NCBI GenBank assembly: GCA_016946835.1
Contig: JACVTC010000007.1
Span: 687,501 to 751,500 of the forward strand
Direction: 5' to 3'
Length of the DNA: 64,000 nucleotides
Source of the DNA: Neocallimastix lanati (nom. inval.)
Taxonomy: Eukaryota; Neocallimastigomycota; Neocallimastigomycetes; Neocallimastigales; Neocallimastigaceae
Of this stretch, positions 1 through 13,019 are shown in pieces; within the stretch, counting starts at the first letter, position 1; every line of letters begins with the position of its first letter. The notes under the pieces are model-generated. The model had not been told where the DNA came from. It searched no databases and saw nothing but the letters and a program-made list of their open reading frames with translations. A program made the position numbers and the translations under genes.

Positions 1-1
1 G

Positions 2-2002
<2,001 letters not shown>

Positions 2003-2580
2003 TATAATAATATATTATATATACATAATAAATATACATATAATATATATCTTTTTAACTTTTTATCTATTCTTATCTTAGTATTTTTTAGAATAAAATA
2101 AAATAATAATAAAAACAATAATATTAAATATATGAGATATAGTTTACAAAAAATAATTACAATTAAATATAATTACAAATAGATCTTTTATTTTTATAAT
2201 AATAATTTTTTTATCATTTAATATATATTTATATAAATTTATTAAATAATATACATATATATAATAAGAATAAAAAATAAAAAAAATAAAAATTCATTAA
2301 AGCTGTTTCCTTTTTCCTTTTTTAATATAATTACAATTTACAATACTAATAATAAAAAAAAAATTAATATTATAAAAAAAATTTTTTAGCATATGTGTGA
2401 ATATTATGTGTTCTATTTATTTTTCATATTGAATCCTTAATAGTATGTAAAGTATAGCGTAGTATAGAATTGATTTGAGTGGATAACTAAAAAAAAATTT
2501 ATTTAATTTTTTTTAAAAGGAAATAATAAAATAATTTAGATTCATATAATGAGCACCCATCTCCCATTTTGATCATAACA
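2003..2580. other. AT-rich spacer
   Basis: 3' flank of the channel gene. Homopolymer A and T runs and AT-rich sequence only; no gene seen. Confidence 0.7.
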
Positions 2581-2589
2581 AATATAACT

Positions 2590-3835
2590 GTTAAGTGTGA
2601 ATATCACTAAATTCAAAAATTTTATTGAATCTTATTGGTCTGATGTTGGTAAATTCCAAAGAATTAAAGGTACGAATTACGATAACTTCAAATTTATAAA
2701 TACTAGAAATTTATTCAGGCTCAGCCTTGAATACCCTCATTTAAGTTTTGGTTTTAACTAGATATTAAGATTAAGAGCTGGTTTCAAATATACTACCACT
2801 ATTGCAATTAGTAGTGGTAGAATTTCTGACGATTGTCCTAAATTCTGCCCTTGCTGTGGAAAAGATGATCAATCTTTTATCCATTGGATATTTGAATGCT
2901 CTACCTTTTCTTTATGTCGATGTAAATCTTTAGATTTCATCGATGACCTTTTCATTTTATTTTCCAATAAAGTAAGGAATCTTTCCATACTTTCTTATTC
3001 TAATATTCTAGAATATGAAAATTTCATAAACAGATATATTTATATATTCCTTCTTGGTGGAATTTCAGCTTTAGATGAGCTACAATTCGATACAGGGGAA
3101 TAGAGGCATTTTAAGTGAACAATTCCTAAAAAGTTAACAGGGGTCTACTGTTCCGTATATTATGGGGCTTGCGGAATATCTTGCTAGTACAATATCAATC
3201 ATTAATAGCTTTCTTGAGTTACTTTTTGAGAGGTTTAGCAAAAACACTTTCATTATTAAGAGTGCATTTAGAGAAAACATTATTATAAATTAAATAAAGT
3301 TTTCTCTAAGTCTAAAAAAAAATTACCAAGAGGGCCGTCGTTGTACCGATATAGCAAAAGAATAGTGTAATTAGTAGTCCTGTTAATTCTCATTAATACA
3401 TATTTACTAATAGCACCATTCCGATCACAGAACCTATAGTAAGTAATTCAACTTTTAATGATCTTTCATGTGGTTCAGGGGAGAGTTTTTTTTTAGTGGA
3501 TACTACACTATCTATTTTAAAGATGTTACTTCTTTGTTTTATTATTTTATATTTAATTGGTGATCATGTTACTACACATAATATACATCACACTGAAATT
3601 TTTATAACTTTTGAACTTATTCATATTCTTTATTACATTAAATTTTCTTTGATTAATTAAAATTGTTTTTTATTTTTATTATTTTTTATTATTTTTTACT
3701 TTACTTAATCTTTTATATACATTTTATTTTTATCTTTAAACTATATAATGTATTTTTTATTAATAATGCATAAAAATTAATTCATCTATTCAATAAAACA
3801 CTGAAAGTGTATTCTCTTCCTAGTCTAAATATATA
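2590..3835 (+). mobile_element. 5'-truncated A-family LINE, decayed
   Basis: Plus-strand copy that starts downstream of the reverse transcriptase. In broken frames one can read the region before the finger (KFKNFIESYW), a CCHC-type finger (CPKFCPCCG, then HWIFEC) and the C-terminal LLGG domain. The 3' end carries the A-family terminus GTATTCTCTTCC followed by TAGTCTAAA and an (AT)n stretch near 3829-3840. Several in-frame stops show it is dead. A very short B-family insertion splits it at 3266-3321. Confidence 0.85.
3266..3321 (+). mobile_element. 56-bp extremely 5'-truncated B-family LINE tail
   Basis: Only the terminal bases of the B family (ATAAAGTTTTCTCTAAGTCT plus about 8 A) are inserted in the A-family copy. 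They are flanked by a slightly diverged 14-bp duplication: ATTATTAAGAGTGC at 3252-3265 and ATTACCAAGAGGGC at 3322-3335. The A-family copy at 4875-6100 has this site uninterrupted. Confidence 0.85.
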
Positions 3836-3883
3836 TATATAGAATGATTATAATATAATAATGTAAATTGAAATCATTTCTAT

Positions 3884-3924
<41 letters not shown>

Positions 3925-4874
3925 TTTTTAATAAAATAAAACAAAAGAAAATAACATCTATAAAGTAGATTAGTATATTGGCCACTAAATTCACCTTAAA
4001 GCTAAGAGAAATATTATTATAAAATTCAACTTTCAATCCATTGATTCGTTTGTGTGAAGAATAAATAATTGCTATTCGTGTTAAGATATAATCGAAAGGA
4101 AGGAGACCTAGTAAATAGAAATTCCTCTTTTGTCATATTTCATATGACGTTGACACTCTTGAAGGATTTTAATTTTTCACTAATACCGATCAAAAAAAAA
4201 CAACTCAAGAAAGCCTCATATATTTGGAATAGTGTTGGTTAGGTAATCCTCTAAGTTGATTATATATGGGAACATTAAACTCAGAAATTTTTTAAGATGA
4301 AGTTCTTTTTTTTTTTAAAATATTACTGTTCATCAGTATTGAACTGTAGCTACATCTAAAGCCATCTAAAGCTAAATTTCCACCAAGAAAAAAGGTAAAA
4401 ATATATTCATTAACTTTTTTTTTCTTCATAATCAATACATCATAGCCTACAGGATTAATTAAATATTGAATACTCTTAGTTTAAATTTTTTTATTAAAAC
4501 TAAGAAAAGGAGGTATTATAAAGAAAAGAGAGATTTATATTGATAATGTAAGCATAAAGTTTAGAAAATAAATATAGAATCTTTAATCCTACATTAATGA
4601 ATGAAATACCACGATTAATTTACTACAATCGGAAAGATCGGTTTCAATTCTAAATCATTTGAAAATGGTATACCTAAGTAGGGATAGCAATTCATTTTAG
4701 ATAATTCTTGACTTAAAAGATAAAAGGTAGGGTTACTAATATTAAGAAATCTTGAAACTTCCCCTCGAACTACTAAAAAGGCACATTTATTGATACGAAA
4801 TTGCATTTCATCATTTCTAACCCACTTACTGTCAAACTTTAACAATTTCTTAAGTTGAGATCCTGTTGAATCAC
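3836..4874 (-). mobile_element. Decayed minus-strand LINE relics
   Basis: A poly(A)/poly(T) block at about 3884-3929 is followed by degraded minus-strand matches to the LINE C-terminal domain; the reverse complement of LLGG codons is visible near 4380-4395. A fragment of the region after the RT catalytic core lies at 4615-4845 (INKCAFLVVRG, then YLGIPFSNDLELKP). That fragment is closest to the C-family copy at 55.2 kb. The outer limits are uncertain. Confidence 0.65.
4615..4845 (-). pseudogene. LINE reverse transcriptase fragment (region after the catalytic motif)
   Basis: An open stretch of 76 codons containing INKCA and YLGIPFSND, blocks that follow the FADD motif in the other LINE copies here. 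It shares VVRGEVSRFL with the copy at 55.2 kb. No catalytic residues are present. Confidence 0.75.
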
Positions 4875-6100
4875 TTTTTTTTTTTTAGACTAAGAAGAGA
4901 ATACACTTCCAGTGCTTTATTAAATATATTAAAATATTTTTATGTATTACATTTTTTTAAAAATATAAAAAATGCATTATATAATTTAAAGATAAAAAAA
5001 ATTAAATATATGTATAAGAAAAAGTAATATAAAAAAAAAAATAAAATTAAACATATACAATTTTAATTAATCGCAGAAAATTTAATGCAATAAAGAATAT
5101 GTTCAAAAGTTAAAAAAATTCGATGCGATGTATATTATGTGTAGTAACATAATCATCAGTTAAATATAAAATAATAAAAACAATGAAGTAACATCTTTTA
5201 AAATAGATAGTGTGGTATCGACTAAACTCACCCATGAACCATATGAAAGATCATCAAAAGTTAAATTACTTACTAAGGGTTCTGTGTTCGGAACGGTGCT
5301 ATTAGTAAATGTGTATTGATGAGAATTAACAGGACTTCTAATGGCACTATTCCTTTGCCATATCGGTATGACATCGGCACTCTTGGTAATGAAAGTATTT
5401 TTACTAAACCTCTCAAAAAATAACTCAAGAGAGCTACTGATGATTGATATTGTACTAGCAAGATATTCCGCAAGCCCCACAATATAAGGAACAGCAGACC
5501 CCTGTGAACTTTTTAGGAATTGTTCACTTAAATGTCTCAATTCCCCTGTATCGAATTGTAGCTCATCAAAAGCTGAAATTCCACCAAGAAGGAATATATA
5601 AATATATCTGTTTATGAAATTTTCATATTCTAAAATATTAGAATAAGAAAGTATGGAAAGATTCCTTACTTTATTGGAAAATAAAATGAAAAGGTCATCA
5701 ATGAAATCTAAAGATTTACATCGACATAAAGAAAATGTAGATCATTCAAATATCCAATGGATAAAAGATTGATCACGAGATAAGGTATAAACACTAAACG
5801 TTGAGTTCCTTTTGAAATAACTCTTACATTTTTTCTTCTTTTCAATATTAAGATAATCTTCCTTGTTCGAGGAATCAGAATCAATACACCACAACAATAC
5901 AGTGTTAATTAAGGATTGTACATTCTTAGAATTATTTTTGTTTGAACCTAAGAGTGGAGCAAAATATAATCCTTTGCTAATAATATATTGTAAAGCATTA
6001 TATTTGATTCAATAAAATCTTTGAATTTAGTGATATTCTTTTTCTTAATTTTTTCCAAATTTTAATAAAAACAAATTTTAATGAATCAAAAATCCAATGG
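4875..6100 (-). mobile_element. A-family LINE copy, internally deleted and rearranged
   Basis: The 3' end is the T tract at 4875-4886 followed by AGACTAAGAAGAGAATAC, the complement of the A-family terminus. The C-terminal domain is readable on the minus strand at 5160-5540. At about 5775 the finger region is joined directly to a part normally upstream of it (SVYTLSRD), so the first half of the finger region is deleted. Fragments near 6010-6095 (NITKFKDFIES) lie on the wrong side of the LLGS block, which shows rearrangement. Confidence 0.75.
5160..5540 (-). pseudogene. A-family LINE C-terminal domain
   Basis: 126 codons starting just after the LLGG motif: LSEQFLKSSQGSAVPYIVGLAEYL, a hydrophobic block (STISIISSSLELFF) and TKSADV, ending in a hydrophobic tail (SLFLLFYI). 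It is the cleanest example of the A-family C-terminus. It aligns block by block with the A', B and C family domains elsewhere in the window. Confidence 0.75.
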
Positions 6101-6272
6101 ATTTTTTTTTTTTTTTAGACAGGGAAGAGAATACACTTCCATAAATTTATTAATTTTATTATTTAAAAAATACATGTAGGTGAAAAGTACATTATAAATT
6201 AAAAATAAAAATAAAAGTTAAAAAATAAAAAATAAAAAAGCTCAAAAATATTATGCATTTCTGCAAGTTGTA

Positions 6273-6779
6273 CTATGCAGGAATTTTTCCCTTCCTAATA
6301 AATAAAAAAGTAATAAAACCTATAGAAGTATCATCTTTAAAAGAGATAGTGTGGTGTCCACTAAACTCCCTGGATTCATCATCTAATGAACTACTAAGGA
6401 AAGATTCACCCTTCGTAGAAATAGATGATGATCCTGTATTATTATTATGCCTTATCAGTATGACGTCGACTCTCTTGGTTAAGTTTGGTATTTTGGAATG
6501 CCTATCAAATAATAGCTCAAACGAACTACTTATGATAGGTATTGCGCTGGTTAAGAATTCCGCCAAGCCCACAATTTTTGGAACAGGTGACTCAGATGAA
6601 CCTTTGAAAAGTAGTTCATTTAATTGTCTCTGTTCCCTACTATCGAAATATAACACATTTAAAGCTAAAGTTCCACCAAGAAGGGACAAGTATATATAAT
6701 TATTGATATAATCTTCAAAATCAGAAATAGAGTCATAGGAAAAAAGAGGATTAAACGTTCTAATTTTCCTATTGAACAA
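6273..6779 (-). pseudogene. A'-family LINE C-terminal domain
   Basis: 168 codons: RKIRTFNPLFSYDSI, LLGG, QLNELLFKGSSESPVPKIVG, a hydrophobic stretch, TKRVDVILIRH and a hydrophobic end. Most residues match the copy at 13.2-13.6 kb. This copy has TKR where other copies have TKS or SKS. Confidence 0.75.
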
Positions 6780-7971
6780 AACATAGAGATAATAGATGAA
6801 ATTTAAAGAATTCCATCTAAAAGATGCAAGAACATTGCATTTAAAAATCTAATGTTCAAAAGATTGATTATCTTCGCCACAACAGGGGCATGTCTTGGGA
6901 TAATCTTCTGAAACTCTACCCATTCTAATAACAATAGTAGTATTGTATTTATAACCACAGCGTATACGTATAATCCACGAAAATTCTTAATTGAATTGGG
7001 GATATTTTAAGCTAAGCATAATTATAGTTTTATTATTTGAGAACTTGATACTATCGTAGTTTTGACCTTTAATACCTTGAAATTTGGAAAACTAATTTCC
7101 AATAACGTTCTAAAATATCGTCATATTTTACACATTTGTATTTTTTGATTTTTTTGTTCAAAGTTCTAGATTCATTAGTCCAGGAATAATACGGCATTTT
7201 GAGAATAGATTTAATAAGATCCTTTATTGTACCTTTTTTTAATAATTTTTCTAAATTTTTTGTACTTGGAGCAATGAGAACAACATCATCAGCAAAGAGT
7301 TCACCACAAAACTTTTTTCTTCCTATACTAACGCCATACTTTTCACATTATTTAGTATATCATTGATGAACCAATTGAATAAGATTGAAGATAATGGACA
7401 ACCTTAACGAACACCTCTTTTTAATAAGAAATTCATTTGATAACATTGAAGCAAATCAAGCAAGTGCTTTAGATGAAATATATAAATTACAAAGAAAATC
7501 AAAACATTTACCACGTACTCCATAATGATATAATTCAGTAAAAATGTTAAACATAGGAACTGAATCATAAGCTTTTTTTAAGGTCTAAAAAGGCTAAATA
7601 TGTGAATTTTTCTTGAAATTTTCTTCTTTGGCAAATTTCTCTTATCGAAATGAATAAACTAATGCATTCTTCACGATTGCGAAAAACCAAATTGTTCAGG
7701 TCTAATGAAATTGTGTGTAAGTGCGTAAGATGACATTCTATTAGTTATAATTTTTGAAACGATTTTCAGTCCAATATTAATGAGAGAAAAACCTCGATAT
7801 TTACTAAAATCTAATAGGTCACCTTTCTTTGGGATAGATACAATAGAAGCTGAGTTCCATTTTTTAGGAAAGAACCCATTCCATATTTTATTAAATATTA
7901 ATTTAAGGCACTTTCCAGTGGCAGAATGTGTTTCTAGTAATTCTTTATTGCAGAATAGAGCTTTGTAAAAT

Positions 7972-8304
7972 TCAATCGGGATACAATCGGGGCCAGATGC
8001 TGTTTTTCATTGATGAAATAGTATTTTTAATATCATCAATCGTAATTGGACCGTTGGTATTCCAAGCAGTGGAACTAAAATTAATATTCCGTAAAGCACG
8101 ATTCCAGTAGTTACAATTAAGGCTGTGATCTGTAGGGTCAGAAGCTAGATCTTTATAATATTCAGCCCATCTATCTAATTGTTTAGTAGGAGAGATAATA
8201 TCTTGACCAAATTTAGATTTTATGCAAGTAAGTGAGGTAGATGAACAAGATGGTTTAGCCATTTTTTTTAAACATCTCCAACCATTTTTGAAATCATTAT
8301 TCAA
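7972..8304 (-). pseudogene. A'-family LINE linker between endonuclease and reverse transcriptase
   Basis: 110 codons holding WRCLKKMA, LDRWAEYYKDLASDP and the start of the RT entry region (IDDIKNTISSMKNS). The W-x-x-Y-Y/H-x-x-L pattern is seen again at 62.3 kb (AWHSHYKFLGLD). In LINEs this segment precedes the RT fingers. Confidence 0.7.
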
Positions 8305-8573
8305 AAAAAATTACCGATTTTTATTATATTAGCCTTTGTTTTGGAATGAAAGTCTTAATTTCTTTCCCGATATTATTTGCTATATTGATAAATTTTACTA
8401 CCATTTCATCAGCCATAAGCGTATCGTAATGAGAATTGAGGTCATTTGCTAAGATTGAAAAACAATTATGTGATAAAAGATCTGATTTTTTTGTTTTACA
8501 AATATGTGTAGGCCATTTAGAAACTTTAGCAGGTCTTATAAAGCCATCGGAAAAAACTTTGTTGCAAGAAAGT

Positions 8574-9752
8574 TTTTTTTTTTTTTTTTAGACTTAGAGA
8601 AAACTTTATTTAATTTATAATAATAATAAAATTACATGATTTTAGTAAAAAAAAAAAATACATGAAATAAAATATTATATATTATAAAATTATAAAAGTG
8701 CGTTAGAAGCAATAGCCTCTAACTTTTCCCATTCCTCGATAATAACACCACGTCCATTATTGCGAGTAATAATTTCAGTATTAGTGCTATCAATCGAATC
8801 TGTATCTGGAGGTGAAAATCCATGCCTTATCATTTCGACGTCGACGCTCTTGGTAACGGTAGATTCAACGGAATACCATTTCATCATCAATCTAAAGGAT
8901 AGACAAATTAATGGTATTACATTTGTTAGAAACACCGCAATCCCCACAAAATACGGAACGGTTGACGAAGTTGAACTTTGTTTAAAAATATTGTCAACTA
9001 ATTGTCTTTATTCCCCATCATTAACTTTAATTTTTGAATATATTGAACGCCCACCAAGAAGAGCACTCAATATATAATAATAAATATTATTATCATAGTC
9101 CTTTTCTGAATCTAAAGAAACATCCAAGGATTTTTGTTCAATTATCATAGCAAACTTTAAAAAGAGATCATTTAAAAAAGGTAAAGAATTATTTCTGTAA
9201 TATTCCAATTCTTTACAGGCAAAGATCCAGTGAGAAAAGCTAGTTACACTAACACCACAACAAGGGCAATATTTAGGGCAATCTTCTGAAACTATTTTTC
9301 TTTCAATGGAAATACTAATGTCAAATTTAAAATCGCACCTAATTCGAGAAATCCAAAAGAATATTAATTGATACTTAGGATATTTTTTTTTTTTAGACTA
9401 AGAGAATAACTTTATTTAATTTATAATAATAATAAAATTAAATGATTTTAAAGGAAAAAAAAAAAATAATAAAATACATGAAATAAAATATTATATATTA
9501 TTAAATTATAAAAGTGCGTTAGAAGCAATAGCCTCTAACTTTTCCCATTCCTCGATAATAACACCACTTCTATTATTGTATACTTAGGATATTGAAATGT
9601 TAAATTTTTGATTTCTGAAATAAATCTAAAATCATTCTCCTTGTAAATAATTGCATTTTTAGCATTTGATGGTTTAAAGACATCTCTTTTCACTTGTTTT
9701 TTTACCATTTAATTTCTTATCCAAAGTTCTTGATTCTTTAGTCCATGAGTAA
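8574..9752 (-). mobile_element. 5'-truncated B-family LINE inserted in the A' element
   Basis: Flanked by a perfect 14-bp TSD, TGTTGCAAGAAAGT, at 8560-8573 and 9753-9766. The body starts with the T tract and AGACTTAGAGAAAAC (complement of the B 3' end). It covers the C-terminal domain (minus ORF pieces 8690-8947 and 9008-9208) and the finger, and ends within the region after the RT (the complement of WTKESRTLDKK). A second B copy interrupts it at 9384-9579. Confidence 0.9.
9384..9579 (-). mobile_element. 196-bp B-family LINE tail inserted in another B-family copy
   Basis: Flanked by a perfect 13-bp TSD, ATACTTAGGATAT, at 9371-9383 and 9580-9592. It holds a T tract, the B 3' end and the last part of the C-terminal coding region only. 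The perfect TSD suggests a young insertion. Confidence 0.92.
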
Positions 9753-9932
9753 TGTTGCAAGAAAGTAAAATAGGTTTATGATCAGAAATACCATAAAATG
9801 AAGTACAAACTGATGTCTTATTAAAATGAGTTGCCAAAGCCTCATTATAGATGACATGATCAATGCAAGATGAAAAATCTAATGGAAACAAAACAATTTG
9901 GTAGATTCAGTCACCAAAAACTCCTAAACTAA
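9753..9932 (-). pseudogene. LINE APE-type endonuclease, C-terminal part (A' element)
   Basis: On the minus strand this reads ESTKLFCF, SSCIDHVIYN, HFNKTSV and then GISDHKPILLSC. S-D-H-x-P is the conserved last catalytic motif of APE-like LINE endonucleases. The piece rejoins the A' element across the B insertion, since LLSCN occurs at both sides of the TSD. A near copy lies at 14878-15024. Confidence 0.8.
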
Positions 9933-10046
9933 TTTTTTTTTTTTTTAGACTTAGAGAATAACTTTATTTAATTTATAATAATAATAAAATTACATGATTT
10001 TAGTAAAAAAAAAAATACATGAAATAAAATATTATATATTATATAA

Positions 10047-12981
10047 TTATAAAAGTGCGTTAGAAGCAATAGTCTCTAACTTTTCCCATTCATCGATGAT
10101 AACACCACATTCATTATTGCGAGAAATAATTTCAGTATTAGTGTTATCAATCGAACCTGTATCTGGAGATGAAAATCCATGCCTTATCATTTCGACGTCG
10201 ACGCTCTTGGTAACGGTAGATTCAATAGATTCAACAGAAATCCATTTCATTATCAATCTAAAAGATCGACAAATTAATGGTATTATGTTTGTTAGAAACT
10301 CCGCAATTACGGAACGAACTTTGCTTAAAAAATATTGTCAACTAATTGTCTTTGTTCCCCATCATTAACTTTAATTTTTTCATATACTGAACACCCGCCA
10401 AGAAGAGAACTCAATATAAAATAAGAAATATTATTATCATAGTCGGAACGAACTTTGTTTAAAAAATATTGTCAACTAACTGTCTTTGTTCCCCATCATT
10501 AACTTTAATTTTTGAATATATTGAACGCCCACCAAGAAGAGCACTCAATATATAATAATAAATATTATTATCATAGTTCTTTTCTGAATCTAAAGAAACA
10601 TCCAAGGATTTTTGTTTAATTATCATTGCAAATTTCAAAAAGATATCATCTAGAAAAAGTAAAGATTTATTTCTGTAATTTTCCAATTCTTTACAGACAA
10701 AGATCCAGTGAGAAAAGCTAGGTACACTAACACCACAACAAGGGCAACATTTAGGGCAATCTTCTGAGACGATTTTTCTTTTAATGGAAATACTAATATC
10801 AAATTTAAAACCACACCTATTTCGAGAAATCCAAAAGAATCCCAACTGATACTTAGGATATTGAAATGTTAAATTTTTTGATTTCTGAAATAAATCCAAA
10901 ATCATTCTCCTTGTAAATAATTGCTTTTTTAGTTTTTGAGGGTTTGAAGACATCTCTTTCCCAATTAAAACTTTTTTATTTCACTTGTTTTTTTTACCAT
11001 TTAATTTCTTATCCAAAGTCCTTGATTCTTTAGTCCATGAGTAATGTGACATAGTAGGAATATTATTAGTGAGATGATTAATAGTACATGATGAATTTTT
11101 CCATTTTCTAAAGTATCGTAATTGAGATATTGCACAGATAGCTGAAAGAGGAGGTATTATCAATTCACGAGTAATGTCATAGAGACTAACAGAAGAATTG
11201 CGAGATTTAAATCCATAACTCCAATAAAGTCCTCTATTAATAATTTTTTGAGGCTTTAGAACATTTGCTCTTATTTTAACCAAAGAGAGGAGCATAATAT
11301 ATAACAAGACTAAGAATAAACGAAATTAAAACATATTTCTTCAATGGGAGAGGAATAGATTTATTAATAAGAAATCGAAAGTACAAATTTAATTTGACAT
11401 TTAAATTACTGTTTAATTTGGATTGTATAGATTTCAGTGATAAAGATTCATCAAAAGGAATACCAAGATAGGTATAGTTGTCAGTTTTAGGTAATTTGTT
11501 ACTACCAATAAAGAAAGATGGATCTTCATAGTTTATCGGTTTAACAAAGTTAATCGATTTTACAACAAGAGTAGCACACTTATTAATTCCAAAAGTCATT
11601 TCATTTTTAATAGCCCCTTCATGAACTTTATTCAAAATTTTCTTAAGAGCTTGTTTAGATGGAGCAACTAAAAACAATGTCATTTGCAAAAAGTCCACCA
11701 CAACAATTTTGAGAATCTAAATATACACCATACTTATCACAATTATCCAGTATATCATTAATGAGCAAATTGAATAAAATAGGAGATCGAGGGTATCCTT
11801 GTCTAACACCACGATTAATCGAAAATTCTTCTGAGAAATTACCATTAAAAAAAGCACGAGCTTTAGAAGATAGATAAAGATTCTTTAAAAATAGATGACA
11901 TTTATCTCTAATTCCTAAGTTATATAATTTGGCCAAAATATTAAAGATAGGTACTGAATCATAGGCTTTTTTAAGATCGAGAAAAGCAAGATAAGTAAAA
12001 TTTCCTTGAAATTTTCTTCTTTGACATATCTCTCTAATTGAAATATATAAACTTATGCATCCTTCTTTATTTCTAAATCCAAATTGTTCAGGTCTAACAA
12101 ATTTATGTTCAAGGGCATATTTAGCAATTCTATTAGTAACAATCTTTGAAATAATTTTTAAGCCAACATTAATAAGAGAAATACCACGATAATTATTACA
12201 ATCCGAAAGATCTCCTTTTTTTGGAATTAATATTATAGATGTCGAATTCCACTCTTCAGAGAAATCACCATCCCAGATTTTGTTAAATAATGAAAGTAAA
12301 CATTTAGCACAATCAGAGTCGTCATCAACTGAAGAATCATTTTGATTATCGGATAAATCAGATTTACTAAAGAAGGCTTTAAAAAATTCAATCGGAACAT
12401 CATAGGGTCCAGGAGTTTTATTATTTTTCATATCAAGCACAGTGTTTTAAATTTCTTCCATAGTAATAGAATTATTAATATCCCAAGTAAGATTATTATT
12501 AGGATGAGTTCCAAATAAACTTACCCAGTATTGATTATCCAAACTGTGTTGAGTAACATCAGAAGCTAGTTCACTGTAATGTTCAGCATATCGATTTAAT
12601 TGATCCGAATGAGAAAATAAAAAGTTACCCTACCCTGCTTGTCCTTTAAAACGCTTGACGAAATAGAATTAGAGTACATAGGGTGAGATAGCTTCTTTAA
12701 TTTTAGCCAAGCACTCCTAGCATTTTTATTACGAAAATCATTACATGCAGATTCTACTGACTAATGAAATTGTTTTGATTTAATAGAAAACTTAATTGAC
12801 CTGACTTTATCACATATATTTTTATATTCACGAATCAAATTTAAAAATTCATCAAGGTTTTCAAAATTAGGACCTAAAGAAAAATTTTTAATTTCATTAA
12901 ATGCAACATGCTTTTCATGAGAAAGCTTCTTGATATAATAAGGGCAGTGGAAAGCTGAGCCTTTAAAATCACAAGGAACTC

Positions 12982-12983
<2 letters not shown>
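10047..12983 (-). pseudogene. B-family LINE polyprotein remnant (RT, finger, C-terminal domain)
   Basis: The RT is at 11655-12440: NKTPGPYDVPIEFF (entry), LIPKKGDLSDCNNYRGISL, motif A FLDLKKAYDSVP, motif B GVRQGYPRSPILFNLLINDI and motif C GLFANDIVFS. The normal catalytic pair in motif C is F-A-D-D, so the first Asp has become Asn. Next come INKCATLVV and YLGIPFDES (11276-11701), WTKESRTLDKK (10981-11307) and the finger and C-terminal part (10459-10953). At least three frame changes separate these pieces. The RT, by known LINE biology, copies the element's RNA at the nicked target. Confidence 0.85.
10312..10575. repeat. Tandem duplication of about 130 bp within the B-family C-terminal region
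   Basis: The segment beginning CGGAACGAACTTTG is present at about 10314 and again at about 10443, each followed by the same finger-proximal and LLGG coding region. Both copies share the same short deletion relative to the B copy at 8.95 kb. This argues for local duplication rather than two insertions. Confidence 0.8.

Positions 12984-13019
<36 letters not shown>

Larger units (their letters stand above)
6102..8573 (-). mobile_element. A'-family LINE, 3' segment; continues at 9753-9932 after an insertion
   Basis: The 3' end is the T tract 6102-6116 plus AGACAGGGAAGAGAATAC. Reading upstream on the minus strand: C-terminal domain, finger (CPCCG near 6880), the region after the RT, the RT catalytic block near 7250-7310, earlier RT blocks to about 7800, and the linker between endonuclease and RT to 8573. 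The endonuclease end continues at 9753-9932 beyond a B-family insertion. The RT has a large deletion after the LEKLLKK block and several frame breaks, so it is inactive. Confidence 0.85.
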
